From Fen-455 sp050012675 (GTDB taxonomy: Bacteria > Actinomycetota > Acidimicrobiia > Acidimicrobiales > Bog-793), in the NCBI GenBank assembly GCA_050012675.1, contig JBEKGS010000015.1:1-54393 (forward strand): a stretch of DNA of 54,393 bases. Direction: 5' to 3'. The notes under the pieces are model-generated. The model ran no database searches, was not told the DNA's origin, and saw only the letters and a program-made list of their open reading frames with translations. The first letter of the stretch is position 1; each line of letters begins with the position of its first letter. Shown here one piece after another: positions 16,110 through 25,023 of the stretch. The position numbers were made by a program, and so were the translations under genes.

Positions 16110-17080
16110 TGAGAGGCGCACGGATCACCGGATGGGGCCTTTCCCTTCCGGACAGGGTCGTCACGAACGGCCACTACGAGGAACACCTCGACACGAGTGA
16201 CCAATGGATCGTCGAGCGGACCGGGATCAAAGAGCGGCGCCACGGCGGCAAGAGCTCCGAGCTCGCGATCGACGCGGCCAGGCACGCCCTCGAGCGCGCA
16301 AGGCGCCGTGGCCCCGAGATCGACCTTTTGGTGCTCGCGACCACGACCCCGGACCAGACCGTCCCGGCGACCTCCTCGTGGGTCCACCACCAGCTGGGCT
16401 GTCGCGGCGCCGCTTTCGACCTGAATGCCGCGTGCGCGGGCTTCGTGTACGGCCTCGTGACCGCAGTGGCGCTGCTCAACGCGGGGCACGAACGCGCACT
16501 GGTCGTCGGTGCGGACACCTTGTCGCAGATCACAGACCAGAACGACCGGAACACGGCGGTGCTGTTCGGCGACGGCGCCGGCGCCATCGTCGTCGAAGCC
16601 ACCGAGGGCGAACCGCTCATCCTTGCGCACGATCTCGGCCTGGACGGGTCCTTGACCCCGATCCTGTACTGCGACAGGGGCGGCTACATCGTGATGGAAG
16701 GGCGTGAGGTCTTCCGAAAGGCCGTGCGCGTGACCGTCGAGTCCGCTCAGCGCGTGCTCAAGCAGGCCGACGTCAAAGCCGAGGACATCGCCCTTTTCAT
16801 ACCGCACCAAGCCAACATCAGGATCATCGACGCCATGGGTGAACGGCTCGGAATCGATCCTGGGCGCTACGCAGTCTGCCTCGACCACACGGGGAACACC
16901 TCGGCGGCGTCGTGCGGGATCGCCCTCGCCGAGGCCGCCGACGCCGGGCGGCTCAAGGACGGCGACCTCGTGCTGTTCTCCGGCTTCGGAGCCGGCATGA
17001 CCTGGGCTAGCGCCATCGTGCGATGGGGAGGCGCCCCGGCGGATCTGGCCGATGCCGGCGGCGCTGGGGCGCGAGGGTGA
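16109..17080 (+). CDS. fabH: 3-oxoacyl-ACP synthase III (initiation condensing enzyme)
   Basis: A 323-aa ketosynthase that condenses a short acyl-CoA primer with malonyl-ACP to start fatty acid synthesis. Catalytic triad: Cys109 (NAACAGF), His233 (IPHQAN) and Asn263 (TGNTSAAS). Conserved ERTGI near residues 36-40 and GDGAGA at 154-159 are present. The ATG shares a base with the fabD stop (TGATG) and the end overlaps the fabG GTG, so expression is coupled. Primer preference (straight or branched) cannot be read from sequence. Length is normal. Confidence 0.95.
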   Translation: MRGARITGWGLSLPDRVVTNGHYEEHLDTSDQWIVERTGIKERRHGGKSSELAIDAARHALERARRRGPEIDLLVLATTTPDQTVPATSSWVHHQLGCRGAAFDLNAACAGFVYGLVTAVALLNAGHERALVVGADTLSQITDQNDRNTAVLFGDGAGAIVVEATEGEPLILAHDLGLDGSLTPILYCDRGGYIVMEGREVFRKAVRVTVESAQRVLKQADVKAEDIALFIPHQANIRIIDAMGERLGIDPGRYAVCLDHTGNTSAASCGIALAEAADAGRLKDGDLVLFSGFGAGMTWASAIVRWGGAPADLADAGGAGARG

Positions 17081-17859
17081 CCGGCGAACAGGACAGCCAG
17101 GCAACTTCTCACGAGCAGCCCGGCTCGGGCCCGGGGCGGGTGGTCCTCGTGACCGGCGGTTCGCGCGGTATCGGGCTCGCGTGTGCTAGGCGGTTCCAGG
17201 CCGGCGGTGACCGCGTCGTGGTCACCTGGCGCACCAAGCCGCCAGAGGGCCTCGACGGGCCAGCCGCGACGCATCGGCTCTGGCCGGTTGCTTGCGACGT
17301 GACCTCGCCGGCGGACGTGGAGCGGGCCTTCGAAGAGATCGAACAGGCACTCGGGCCTGTTCAGGTCCTCGTCTGCGCCGCCGGCATCACCGACGACACC
17401 CTGCTCCTGCGCATGTCCGAACAGCGGTGGGACAACGTCATAGCGACCAACCTCACCTCCGTCTACAGGACCGCGAAACGGGCGCTCGGGCCCATGGTCC
17501 GGGCGAGGAAGGGCCGCATCGTGCTCATCTCGTCCGTCGTCGCGTTCATGGGCTCGGCCGGCCAGACCAACTATGGGGCTTCCAAGGCGGCCCTGGTGGG
17601 CTTCGCCCGCTCGTTGGCACGCGAGGTGGCGACGCGCAACATAACGGTCAACGTGGTTACGCCCGGGTTCGTGGCCACCGATATGATCGCTGTGTTAGGA
17701 GAAGATCGCGTCGCGGCGCTGACAGCTATGGTGCCGCTCGGGCGGCAGGCCGACCCGGACGAGATCGCCTCAGCCGTCGAGTTCCTAGCCTCAGACGGCG
17801 CCAGCTACGTGACCGGCGCCGTGCTGGCCGTGGACGGTGGTCTCGGTATGGGCCACTGA
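17077..17859 (+). CDS. fabG: 3-oxoacyl-ACP reductase
   Basis: A 260-aa short-chain dehydrogenase/reductase that reduces beta-ketoacyl-ACP with NADPH. The cofactor loop TGGSRGIG is at 26-33, and the catalytic Ser153, Tyr166 and Lys170 lie in ISS and YGASK. The C-terminal GAVLAVDGGLGMG fits FabG. GTG 17077 is chosen because it overlaps the fabH stop (GTGA); an in-frame ATG at 17023 lies deep inside fabH. The N-terminal ~20 residues form a charged extension before the Rossmann fold. Confidence 0.94.
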   Translation: MTGEQDSQATSHEQPGSGPGRVVLVTGGSRGIGLACARRFQAGGDRVVVTWRTKPPEGLDGPAATHRLWPVACDVTSPADVERAFEEIEQALGPVQVLVCAAGITDDTLLLRMSEQRWDNVIATNLTSVYRTAKRALGPMVRARKGRIVLISSVVAFMGSAGQTNYGASKAALVGFARSLAREVATRNITVNVVTPGFVATDMIAVLGEDRVAALTAMVPLGRQADPDEIASAVEFLASDGASYVTGAVLAVDGGLGMGH

Positions 17860-17901
17860 CTCATCGCAACCGACAAACCGACGAGAGAAAGCAGCCCACG
17901 C

Positions 17902-18141
17902 ATGGACAACGAAGAGACGTTCGAGAAGTTCAAGGCCTGCGCGGTCGAGATACTGAACGTGCCCGGCGAGAAGGTGACCCTCGACGCAAACTTCGCGAAC
18001 GACCTTGACGCAGACAGCCTCGACTTGGTCGAGCTCGTGATGGAGCTCGAGGAGGTCTTCAGCATCACCGTCGACGAGAGCGAGCTCGAGGGCGTGGAGA
18101 CCATCGGTCAGGCGTACGAGCTCGTCACCTCCAAGCTTTGA
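17902..18141 (+). CDS. acpP: Acyl carrier protein
   Basis: A 79-aa acidic four-helix carrier for growing acyl chains. The phosphopantetheine attachment site is Ser39 in DADSLDLVELVMELEE, a near-perfect match to AcpP. It has a GAGAAAG upstream and sits 42 bp after fabG; the stop shares bases with the fabF start. Its place between fabG and fabF matches the usual operon order. Confidence 0.96.
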   Translation: MDNEETFEKFKACAVEILNVPGEKVTLDANFANDLDADSLDLVELVMELEEVFSITVDESELEGVETIGQAYELVTSKL

Positions 18142-19343
18142 TGGCCAACGCCGATCTCAGGCCCGACCGGGGGGGTCGTCGAAGGGTCGCGGTCACGGGA
18201 CTCGGCGTGGTTTCCTGTTGCGGCATCGGCAAGGATGCGTTCTTCGCGGGTCTCGGCGGGCCCGCGCCCGAAGGTGAGCACCGGGTCCGGGACTTCGACC
18301 CCTCGTTATGGTTCGACGCGAAGGAAGTGCGCCGCGTCGACCTTTTTGCCCAATTTGCCGTAGCTGCTTCGGAGATGGCCCTCGAAGACTCCGGACAGCT
18401 CGACGTCGATCCAGCCCTCGCGGGTATCCAGATCGGCACCGGGGTCGGGGGTCTCAGCACGATGGAGGCCCAGATCGGTGTGCTGTTGGAAAAGGGCCCG
18501 CGGCGCGTGTCGCCTTTTCTCGTGCCGATGATGATGGCGAACGCCGGCGGAGCCACGGTCTCGATGCGCCTAGGTTGGCGGGGACCGTGCGAGACGATCA
18601 CGACGGCTTGCGCGTCGGGTACGCACTCGATCCTCGCAGGTCACCGCCTGATCGCCACCGGACGGTGCGACGCAGTGCTCGCCGGCGGCGCCGAGGCGGC
18701 GATGACCCCGGTCGCGCTTGCAGCTTTCGGCAACATGACGGCACTTTCGACAACTGGGCAGTCGCGCCCGTTCGACGTGCTCCGGGACGGCTTTGTGATC
18801 GCCGAGGGCGGGGCGGTTCTCGTGCTCGAGGAGCTCGGGCGGGCTCGCGCCAGAGGAGCGCGGATATATGCGGAGCTTCTCGGCGGAGCTTCGACAGCCG
18901 ACGCACACCACATCACCGCGCCCGCTCCAGGCGGCGCGGGCGCCATCGGCTGCATGGAGCTGGCGCTCGAGGACTCCGGGCTGAAAGCGGCTGACATCGT
19001 CCATGTCAACGCCCACGGCACTTCGACGCCGCTCAACGACATGGCCGAAGCCGAGGCCATCGAGAAGATCTTCGGCCGGCCGGGACCGGTGGTCACCTCC
19101 ATAAAGGGCGTCACAGGTCATTCGCTCGGGGCCGCGGGTGCGCTCGAGGCTGTCGCCTGTGCGCTGTCGATCGAGCGGCGGCTGATCCCGCCCACTGTCG
19201 GCCTCGAGCAACAGGACCCGGAGATCCACCTCGACATCGTCAAGGACTCCCCGCGGGAGTGGGAGCCGGGGCCGGTCCTGTCGAACAGCTTCGGTTTCGG
19301 AGGGCACAATGGGTGCATCGTGCTCGCTCCCCTGCCTGACTGA
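18141..19343 (+). CDS. fabF: 3-oxoacyl-ACP synthase II (elongating condensing enzyme)
   Basis: A 400-aa ketosynthase that elongates acyl-ACP with malonyl-ACP. Active-site Cys157 (TTACASGTHS), His292 (NAHGTSTPLND) and His327 (VTGHSLGAAGA) are all present, as is the C-terminal NSFGFGGHN. ATG 18141 overlaps the acpP stop by one base. Completes the set fabD-H-G-acpP-F; dehydratase and enoyl reductase genes are not in the window. Confidence 0.95.
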   Translation: MANADLRPDRGGRRRVAVTGLGVVSCCGIGKDAFFAGLGGPAPEGEHRVRDFDPSLWFDAKEVRRVDLFAQFAVAASEMALEDSGQLDVDPALAGIQIGTGVGGLSTMEAQIGVLLEKGPRRVSPFLVPMMMANAGGATVSMRLGWRGPCETITTACASGTHSILAGHRLIATGRCDAVLAGGAEAAMTPVALAAFGNMTALSTTGQSRPFDVLRDGFVIAEGGAVLVLEELGRARARGARIYAELLGGASTADAHHITAPAPGGAGAIGCMELALEDSGLKAADIVHVNAHGTSTPLNDMAEAEAIEKIFGRPGPVVTSIKGVTGHSLGAAGALEAVACALSIERRLIPPTVGLEQQDPEIHLDIVKDSPREWEPGPVLSNSFGFGGHNGCIVLAPLPD

Positions 19344-19361
19344 GTCACGGGCCGCGAGGAG

Positions 19362-20975
19362 TTGACGGTCCCCGAGGATCGCGCCGGCGGGACCGGCCCA
19401 CGGCCACCCGACTGCGCATTTGCCGGTTTCAGCGACGATCCTCCATGGCTGATAGAACCGGACGAACTGGCCTGGCTTCGTGACATAGACGTCATCCGCG
19501 CACGGACACGTGCAGAGGTCCCCCGTCTTGTGCGGCGGCGCCGGGTCCCCCCGGCCCACCGCATCGTGAAGGTCGGCTGGTCGCTGGTACGCGCCATCGG
19601 GGCCTGGTACATCGTGGATCGAGGCCGCGGCAAGGCACGCTCACGTCTAGGTCTGTCGCGGCGTTTGCGGATCGCCTTCGGCACTCTTGGACCCACGTAC
19701 ATAAAGCTCGGGCAGATCCTGTCTTCGGGAGAAGGGATCTTTCCCGAGGAGATCGTCTCGCAATTCCGCCTCTTGCTCGACCGAGTTCCCCCGGAGCCGT
19801 TTGACTCGGTGCGCCGCATCGTCGAGTCTGAGCTCGGCTGTTCGCTCGACGCGACCTTCGCCGAGTTCGACCGGGCCCCGATCGCGGCCGCCTCCATCGC
19901 CCAGGTGCACGGAGCCCGTCTGCTCACAGGCGAACAGGTTGTCGTCAAGGTCCAGCGCCCCGAGGTCGCCGAGCTCGTGCGCAGGGACCTCGCCGCCATG
20001 AGCTTCTTCGCCCCGTTCCTCGTCGGGCGCATCCCCGTCGCCGCGCTCGCCAACCCTCCGGCCCTCATCGAGCTGTTCGCGGAGACGATCGTCGAGGAGC
20101 TCGACTTCCGCCTCGAGGCCGCCAACATGCTCGATGTCGGGCACGTGCTCGCCGAGACCGGCCAGCGCTCCATCATCGTGCCCCGCCCGCATCCCCGGTT
20201 GGTCACGCGCCGCATGTTGGTGATGGAAAGGCTCGACGGCTTCGCCTGGGACGACGTCGAAGGCATGCGCTCCATGGGAATTGACACAACCGAGGTGCTG
20301 AGGGCCGAGATGATCTCGTTCCTGGAGGGGGCGATGCTCTACGGCGTGTTCCACGGCGACCTGCACGGTGGGAACCTCTTCGTCCGCACCGACGGCCGCG
20401 TCGCCCTGCTCGACTTCGGCATCACCGGGCGTCTCGGTGAAAGCCAGCGGCTCGCCTTCTTGCAACTGCTCATCGGGGGCTCGACGAGCAACCTCCCGAT
20501 ACAGGTGAACGCCCTGAAAGAGCTCGGTGCGCTCAGGCCGGACGCGGACGTCCAACAGGTCATCAGGGACCTCGGCCTGGACAAGCCGAGCCAGGACGTG
20601 ACCGCCTTGTCGGCCGACGAGCTCACGGCTCAACTGCGGGATCTGACAAGGCAGCTCCTCGCGTACGGGGCGCGGATGCCCAAAGAGCTCATGTTGTTCG
20701 TGAAGGACTTGCTGTTCCTCGACGGAGCGGTCGCGACGCTGGCTCCCGGAATCGACCTGCTCGGCGAGGTGGCCCTGATCGCGACGTACTTCTTCGACCG
20801 CTACGGGGATCGGATCGCGTCTGAGGTCGGGCTCGATCCCCGCACCGTCCCGATCGACCTCGACGCTCTGAGGTCGTCCATGGGTCTTGGGCCCGACACC
20901 CACCAGTTGACCCACAAAGACCTGCAGGAGCGCCGCGAGGCTGTGCGCAAGAAGTTCGAGCGGAGGGACTCCTAA
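19362..20975 (+). CDS. ABC1/AarF/UbiB-family atypical kinase-like protein
   Basis: A 537-aa member of the ABC1 protein-kinase-like family (UbiB, COQ8, AarF), linked in other bacteria to isoprenoid lipid or quinone metabolism. Diagnostic features are KLGQILSS (the KxGQ motif, about residues 111-118), the Ala-rich nucleotide loop AAASIAQVH, the catalytic HGDLHGGNLF and the metal-binding LLDFGITG. The C-terminus is helical but lacks the clear twin membrane helices of many UbiB proteins. TTG start, 18 bp after fabF, with GAGGAG just before it. Co-transcription with the fab operon is likely. Confidence 0.88.
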   Translation: MTVPEDRAGGTGPRPPDCAFAGFSDDPPWLIEPDELAWLRDIDVIRARTRAEVPRLVRRRRVPPAHRIVKVGWSLVRAIGAWYIVDRGRGKARSRLGLSRRLRIAFGTLGPTYIKLGQILSSGEGIFPEEIVSQFRLLLDRVPPEPFDSVRRIVESELGCSLDATFAEFDRAPIAAASIAQVHGARLLTGEQVVVKVQRPEVAELVRRDLAAMSFFAPFLVGRIPVAALANPPALIELFAETIVEELDFRLEAANMLDVGHVLAETGQRSIIVPRPHPRLVTRRMLVMERLDGFAWDDVEGMRSMGIDTTEVLRAEMISFLEGAMLYGVFHGDLHGGNLFVRTDGRVALLDFGITGRLGESQRLAFLQLLIGGSTSNLPIQVNALKELGALRPDADVQQVIRDLGLDKPSQDVTALSADELTAQLRDLTRQLLAYGARMPKELMLFVKDLLFLDGAVATLAPGIDLLGEVALIATYFFDRYGDRIASEVGLDPRTVPIDLDALRSSMGLGPDTHQLTHKDLQERREAVRKKFERRDS

Positions 20976-21315
20976 GAGGCCGTTGCGTCGGTCCGTGCTG
21001 GTTCTGGCATGCGCGTGCCACGACGAGGGACCCGTGCGAGCAAAGAGACGGTGCTCGCTTTCCCCGCGACCGCGTGACGGTCCGGGAATGGCGGTCGAAA
21101 CCGAGCGCGAGCCGGCGTCGTGCCGGTGCCACGAGAGGTCGTCGCCCGTGGGACCGGATCGCGCCTTTGACTCACCGTCTCGGTGGAGCGTGCAGGTGCG
21201 GCGGGCTCTCTTGCCTTTCTGCCGGGCGTCTGGCTACTGTCAAGCCAGCCGGTAGCCGGCCTTCTCGTGGCGTGACCTCGCCGCCGTGAAATCCCCACAA
21301 CGAGAAGGAACGACC
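20976..21315. other. Intergenic region without recognised gene
   Basis: About 340 bp between the ABC1 gene and the 150-aa gene. It contains short hairpins (for instance near 21228-21257) and a ribosome site AGAAGGAA just before 21316. I see no tRNA features, no credible small ORF and no clear promoter. Confidence 0.45.
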
Positions 21316-21768
21316 ATGCGCCCACCCGTGGACGACCGCGCAGTACGGATCCTGCGCGAGATCGTGCCCGAATTCGAGGACCACTACCTCGACCTCTTGG
21401 ACATCTACGACGAGGACCTGACACCGCAGGTGGTCTTCAACGAGCTCGCGGACTTCGTGACCGAGCTGTTGCAGGACGGTGATCGCGAGGACACCTTGGA
21501 ACGGTGCTTTGCCGCGGTCGAGCTCGTAGCCGTCGAGCCCGGAGCAGACGGAACCGGTCTCGTTGCGTTCTGCTTCCTCGACCAGCTGGCGCCTTTCGCC
21601 CTCGAGATGACGCGGAGCTACTTAGAGCCGATCACGGAGACGATCCTCGAGCTCGTGGACCAGGACCTGCTCTACGAGGACGACGGCGAGACAGCCCTTT
21701 TGATCTCCGACCGGCCCTCGGCTTCCCCGCTCCCGCCCGGACGTGGTCGCCGAGAGCTCGGGGACTGA
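21316..21768 (+). CDS. Acidic protein of unknown function, 150 aa
   Basis: A small soluble, strongly acidic protein (DDRAVRILREIVPEFEDHYLD; DIYDEDLTPQVVFNELADFV) with mostly helical content, a central AVELVAVEPG strand and an acidic helix-rich C-terminal half. ATG 21316 is chosen for the AGAAGGAA 7 nt upstream; a GTG at 21286 is in frame but precedes the ribosome site. The C-terminal 20 residues are Pro/Arg-rich. Family not recognised. It ends 60 bp from the convergent csrA stop. Confidence 0.75.
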   Translation: MRPPVDDRAVRILREIVPEFEDHYLDLLDIYDEDLTPQVVFNELADFVTELLQDGDREDTLERCFAAVELVAVEPGADGTGLVAFCFLDQLAPFALEMTRSYLEPITETILELVDQDLLYEDDGETALLISDRPSASPLPPGRGRRELGD

Positions 21769-21828
21769 CCGGGCCGCGCCCTTGGGCGGCATCTCGCCGG
21801 TCTCGGGAGCAACTACCGACGACCTCGC

Positions 21829-22068
21829 TTACGGCGTCGTCGGGGCTCTCAGGCTTCCCTGCTCGAGGAGCGTCTCTTCTGACCTGATGGACGCGGCGTT
21901 GGCGGCCGAGACGGCGTCGTAGACCTCCGAACGGTGGATCGGCACCTGGCGTGGTGCCTCGATGGCGATCCTCACGTGTCGCCCGTCCACGATGGCGCGG
22001 ACCTCTACGACGATGTCGTCGCCGATGAGGATGCGTTCGCCGACGCCACGAGTCAGGACGAGTGCCAT
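21829..22068 (-). CDS. csrA: CsrA translational regulator
   Basis: A 79-aa RNA-binding dimeric regulator that blocks ribosome access on mRNAs with GGA motifs. The CsrA core is clear: LVLTRGVGERILIGDDIVVEV, then HVRIAIEAPRQVPIHRSEVY with the conserved Arg and Glu-Ala-Pro. AAGGAGA precedes the ATG. The C-terminal ~20 residues extend past the minimal core. It is divergent from the flagellar operon. In flagellated Gram-positives CsrA represses flagellin translation and is antagonised by FliW; fliW and fliC are both in this locus. Confidence 0.95.
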   Translation of the reverse strand: MALVLTRGVGERILIGDDIVVEVRAIVDGRHVRIAIEAPRQVPIHRSEVYDAVSAANAASIRSEETLLEQGSLRAPTTP

Positions 22069-22366
22069 CTTGTCTCCTTGGTCGTCTGGAGGTCGACCCC
22101 AATCGTAGACTTGCAAGCGGCCGAGGTCCGCTGACGCGAGCGACAAAGCCCCGTGCAACGACATCCCTGCGCCGTCGCCGGGCGACTGCCAAACCGCAAG
22201 TGCCGCCCGAACAGGTTCTGGGCCGGCCCGGCGGTACTTGCGCCGGGGCCATGCAGGCGTGTTTGGCAAGATCCACGACGATCGCGTCGTAAGTAGCTGC
22301 GGTGGGGCAGGGATCGCCCGCAACGTAGGCCAGGGACGGCTTTCGAGTCCGATAGCAAGGTGACCT
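22069..22366. promoter_or_regulatory. Divergent csrA / flgB promoter region
   Basis: This 298-bp gap must hold promoters in both directions. A TCCGATAG (22348-22355) close to the flgB start resembles the -10 of flagellar sigma-28 promoters (GCCGATAA), but no TAAA lies at the right spacing and the distance to the start is short. Unproven. I see no other feature. Confidence 0.35.
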
Positions 22367-22705
22367 ATGGCTGACGCGGTCGAGGCGATCAACGTACTCA
22401 ACTTCGCGTTGGACGCGATCCAAGAGCGCCAGCAGGTCATCGCGAACAACATCGCGAACGAGAACACTCCCGGCTTCCAGGCTCAGGTCGTTTCCTTCGA
22501 GCAGTCGCTAGCCAACGCCGTCGCCGACGGCGGCGGCGCGAGCGCCACCATCACCCCCGAGGGCCTCCCCTCCGCCACAAACGGCAACAACGTGAGCCTT
22601 CCGGCCGAGCTCGCCCTCGAGACGCAGACGAACCTCGAGAACCAGTCGGTGGCGAACTCGCTGAACTCGGAGTTCGCCATCCTCTCGACGGCCGTGTCCG
22701 GCTAG
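22367..22705 (+). CDS. flgB: Flagellar proximal rod protein FlgB
   Basis: A 112-aa rod subunit assembled on the MS ring in the periplasm-equivalent space after export by the flagellar type III apparatus. The N-terminal motif QQVIANNIANENTPGF is the conserved ANNIAN(A/E)NTPG box of axial proteins, and the C-terminal ALETQTNLENQSVANSLNSE fits the FlgB heptad region. It is shorter than the ~130-aa norm because of a compact middle. First gene of the long flagellar operon; flgC follows after 16 bp. Confidence 0.9.
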   Translation: MADAVEAINVLNFALDAIQERQQVIANNIANENTPGFQAQVVSFEQSLANAVADGGGASATITPEGLPSATNGNNVSLPAELALETQTNLENQSVANSLNSEFAILSTAVSG

Positions 22706-22721
22706 GCAGGAGGACCACCTC

Positions 22722-23129
22722 ATGTCGATGTTCCCCACGATAGGTATCGCAGCCACCGGGCTGGAAGTCGACCAGACCTGGATCGACGCCATCGGCGGCA
22801 ACGTGGCCAACGCCGAGGACGCGGTCACCCCGGGCCAGCCCGTCTACCGGGAAGAGGACGTGACGGCCGTCGCCTCACCGAGCTCAGGGTCCGGCTCACC
22901 CGGCAACGGCGTCCAGGCCTCGGTCACCCTCGGCTCCTCGCAGGGAGTGCTCACCTACGACCCGGGAAGCCCCCTCGCAGACAAGGCAGGCGACGTGCTC
23001 TACCCGAATGTGAACATCGGCCACGAGATGACTTCGCTCGTCGAGGCGCAGGTCAGCTACGAGGTCGACGCCAAGGTGCTCCAGAACAGCGACACCGCCT
23101 ATCAGGCGATCCTTCAGATCAAGGCATGA
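22722..23129 (+). CDS. flgC: Flagellar proximal rod protein FlgC
   Basis: A 135-aa rod protein. The N-terminal GIAATGLEVDQTWIDAIGGN and VANAEDAVTPGQPVYRE track the FlgC start (ANxxT.G..Y), and the C-terminal NVNIGHEMTSLVEAQVSYE followed by DAKVLQN is the conserved FlgC/rod tail. GGAGG lies upstream of the ATG. It overlaps fliE by 4 bp. In the axial box, NGNTPG is replaced by EDAVTPG, a modest departure. Confidence 0.92.
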   Translation: MSMFPTIGIAATGLEVDQTWIDAIGGNVANAEDAVTPGQPVYREEDVTAVASPSSGSGSPGNGVQASVTLGSSQGVLTYDPGSPLADKAGDVLYPNVNIGHEMTSLVEAQVSYEVDAKVLQNSDTAYQAILQIKA

Positions 23130-23440
23130 CGCAGATGATCCCCCCGATCATTCCTGTAAGCGCCATGGCCAGCGCCTCGCCGGCCTCGGCGGCCCCTGCG
23201 GCAACGGCTTCAGTGGGAAACGACGGCTTCGCCAACCTTCTCGGATCCGCCCTCGATCAACTCAACGCGACCACGTCGAACGCGGACACCCTCGCGATCG
23301 AAGGCGCCACCGGCCAGGCGAACATCGCGGACGTGACCGTCGCCGCCACCGAGGCCCAGCTCGCCGTCCAGCTTGCGACGACCGTGAGGAACGAAGGCGT
23401 GACGGCGCTCAACTCGATCATGTCGATGCAGGCAGGCTGA
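23126..23440 (+). CDS. fliE: Flagellar hook-basal body protein FliE
   Basis: A 104-aa adaptor between MS ring and rod. After an Ala/Ser-rich N-terminus, GFANLLGSALDQLNATTSNAD and the C-terminal TVAATEAQLAVQLATTVRNE match FliE. ATG overlaps the flgC stop (ATGA), so it is translated in a coupled manner. Normal length. Confidence 0.9.
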   Translation: MTQMIPPIIPVSAMASASPASAAPAATASVGNDGFANLLGSALDQLNATTSNADTLAIEGATGQANIADVTVAATEAQLAVQLATTVRNEGVTALNSIMSMQAG

Positions 23441-23441
23441 C

Positions 23442-25019
23442 GTGGCCGTCGTTGCCTTCGACTCGAGCAAGCTGAACGGAACCGTGGCGCGGACGCGCCA
23501 GTACCTCAACGGCTTCACACCCGGGCAAAAGGCGATGACCGTGATAGCGGCCATCGGCCTCGCCGTCGGCGGCGCGGTATTTGTCACCCACGCGTCAGGA
23601 CCGAGCTACACGGTTCTCTACGCGAACCTGCAGTCCTCCCAGGCGGGGCAGGTCACCCAGGAGCTCTCCTCGAACCACGTCCCCTACGAGCTGCAGGACA
23701 ACGGGACGACGGTGCTCGTCCCCGAAACCGACGTCAACCAGGAACGGATCAGCCTCGCCGAGGCCGGGCTGCCTTCGGGTGGGACGATCACGTTCCAGAC
23801 CCTCGCCTCCACGGGGATCACCTCGTCCCAGTTCGTGCAGAATGTGGACTACCAAGAGGCACTCGAGGGACAGCTCGCCTCGACCATCGAGTCGATACAG
23901 GGCATCTCGAACGCACAGGTGTCCCTCGTGATGCCCTCCACGAGCAGCTTCGCCATCGCGAGCACACAGACCCCGACCGCCTCGGTCCTCGTCGACCTCG
24001 CGGACGGGACCGAGCTCACAAGCAGCCAGGTCCAAGGGATAGTCCATCTGGTCGCGTCCGCGGTGCCGAGCCTCGACGCCAGCAACGTCACGGTCGTCGA
24101 CAACAACGGCAACGTCCTTTCCGCGCCGGGCGTGGACGCGTCGGCTGGTACCAGCACGGCTGAGACCACGGCCTACGACAGCCAGTTGGCCGCTTCGTTG
24201 ACGGCCCTTCTGGCACGTGTCGTCGGCCCGGACAACGCGGCTGTCGAGGTCCACGCCGTCCTCAACTTCAATCAGCAGACCACTACCACCACCGGCCTCG
24301 AGCTCGACAAGGACGGCAAGCCGGTCAGTACCCCGACCAGTCAGGACACGACCAAGCAGACCTACACCGGCAACGGGGCCCAGGCGGCCGGTTCACTCGG
24401 GTCCACGTCGACCTCGACGGACCAGAACGGCACCTACAACTCGACCGAGACCCAGACCCAGACGGCCGTCGGTCAGGTCTCCGAGACCGTGCAGCAGGCA
24501 CCCGGACAGGTTGTCAAGACCGCCGTCGCCGTCTTGGTCAACTCGAGCTCTGTGAAACCGTCGCAGCTTTCGAGCATCAAGAGCCTGGTCCAGACGGCGG
24601 CCGGACTCGATCTCGCCACAGGCGACAGCATCGTCGTCACGGCCCTTCCCTTCTCGCCCGCCGCGCAGCAAGCCGCGACCAAGGCCCCGACGATGGTGTC
24701 GAAGGTCGAGGGCTTCGCGCCGGACATCGGCCTCCTTCTTCTCATCGTATTGCTGTTCTTCATGGCTCTGCGCAGCTCGAAGAAGAGGCGCCCGATCTTC
24801 GAAGAGCTCCCGATGCACCAGTTCGGCGGTGCCCTGTCGCCCATCGATGTCGACACCGGTGAGCTGCCGGCGGTGACACCGCTCATGTCCGGGATGCTCT
24901 CGCAGGCCGCTTCACCGGTCACACGCGAGGTCGACGCATACATCAACTCCAGCCCTGACGAGGTAGCGCAACTGATGCGTGCCTGGTCCCAGGAGCGGTC
25001 CGCAAGATCGGGATCGTGA
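23442..25019 (+). CDS. fliF: MS-ring protein FliF
   Basis: A 525-aa bitopic membrane protein that forms the MS ring. First membrane helix at about residues 28-48; ring-building domain with YTVLYANLQSSQAG and YEL; conserved VDYQEALEGQLASTIESI; second helix near 426-445 (GLLLLIVLLFFMAL); and a cytoplasmic C-tail that binds FliG. The long Thr-rich stretch around 270-350 is an external loop. GTG start one base after the fliE stop. Complete. Confidence 0.95.
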   Translation: MAVVAFDSSKLNGTVARTRQYLNGFTPGQKAMTVIAAIGLAVGGAVFVTHASGPSYTVLYANLQSSQAGQVTQELSSNHVPYELQDNGTTVLVPETDVNQERISLAEAGLPSGGTITFQTLASTGITSSQFVQNVDYQEALEGQLASTIESIQGISNAQVSLVMPSTSSFAIASTQTPTASVLVDLADGTELTSSQVQGIVHLVASAVPSLDASNVTVVDNNGNVLSAPGVDASAGTSTAETTAYDSQLAASLTALLARVVGPDNAAVEVHAVLNFNQQTTTTTGLELDKDGKPVSTPTSQDTTKQTYTGNGAQAAGSLGSTSTSTDQNGTYNSTETQTQTAVGQVSETVQQAPGQVVKTAVAVLVNSSSVKPSQLSSIKSLVQTAAGLDLATGDSIVVTALPFSPAAQQAATKAPTMVSKVEGFAPDIGLLLLIVLLFFMALRSSKKRRPIFEELPMHQFGGALSPIDVDTGELPAVTPLMSGMLSQAASPVTREVDAYINSSPDEVAQLMRAWSQERSARSGS

Positions 25020-25023
25020 CGAG

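Noticed and set aside
15779..17104. Long antisense reading frame over fabD and fabH
   Set aside because: It lies opposite well-supported enzymes with catalytic residues, and its composition (Arg, Gly, Asp, His-rich) is what high-GC antisense frames look like.
20976..21315. A small RNA or riboswitch before the 150-aa acidic gene
   Set aside because: The hairpins are short, there is no clear promoter or conserved-looking core, and no known class fits.
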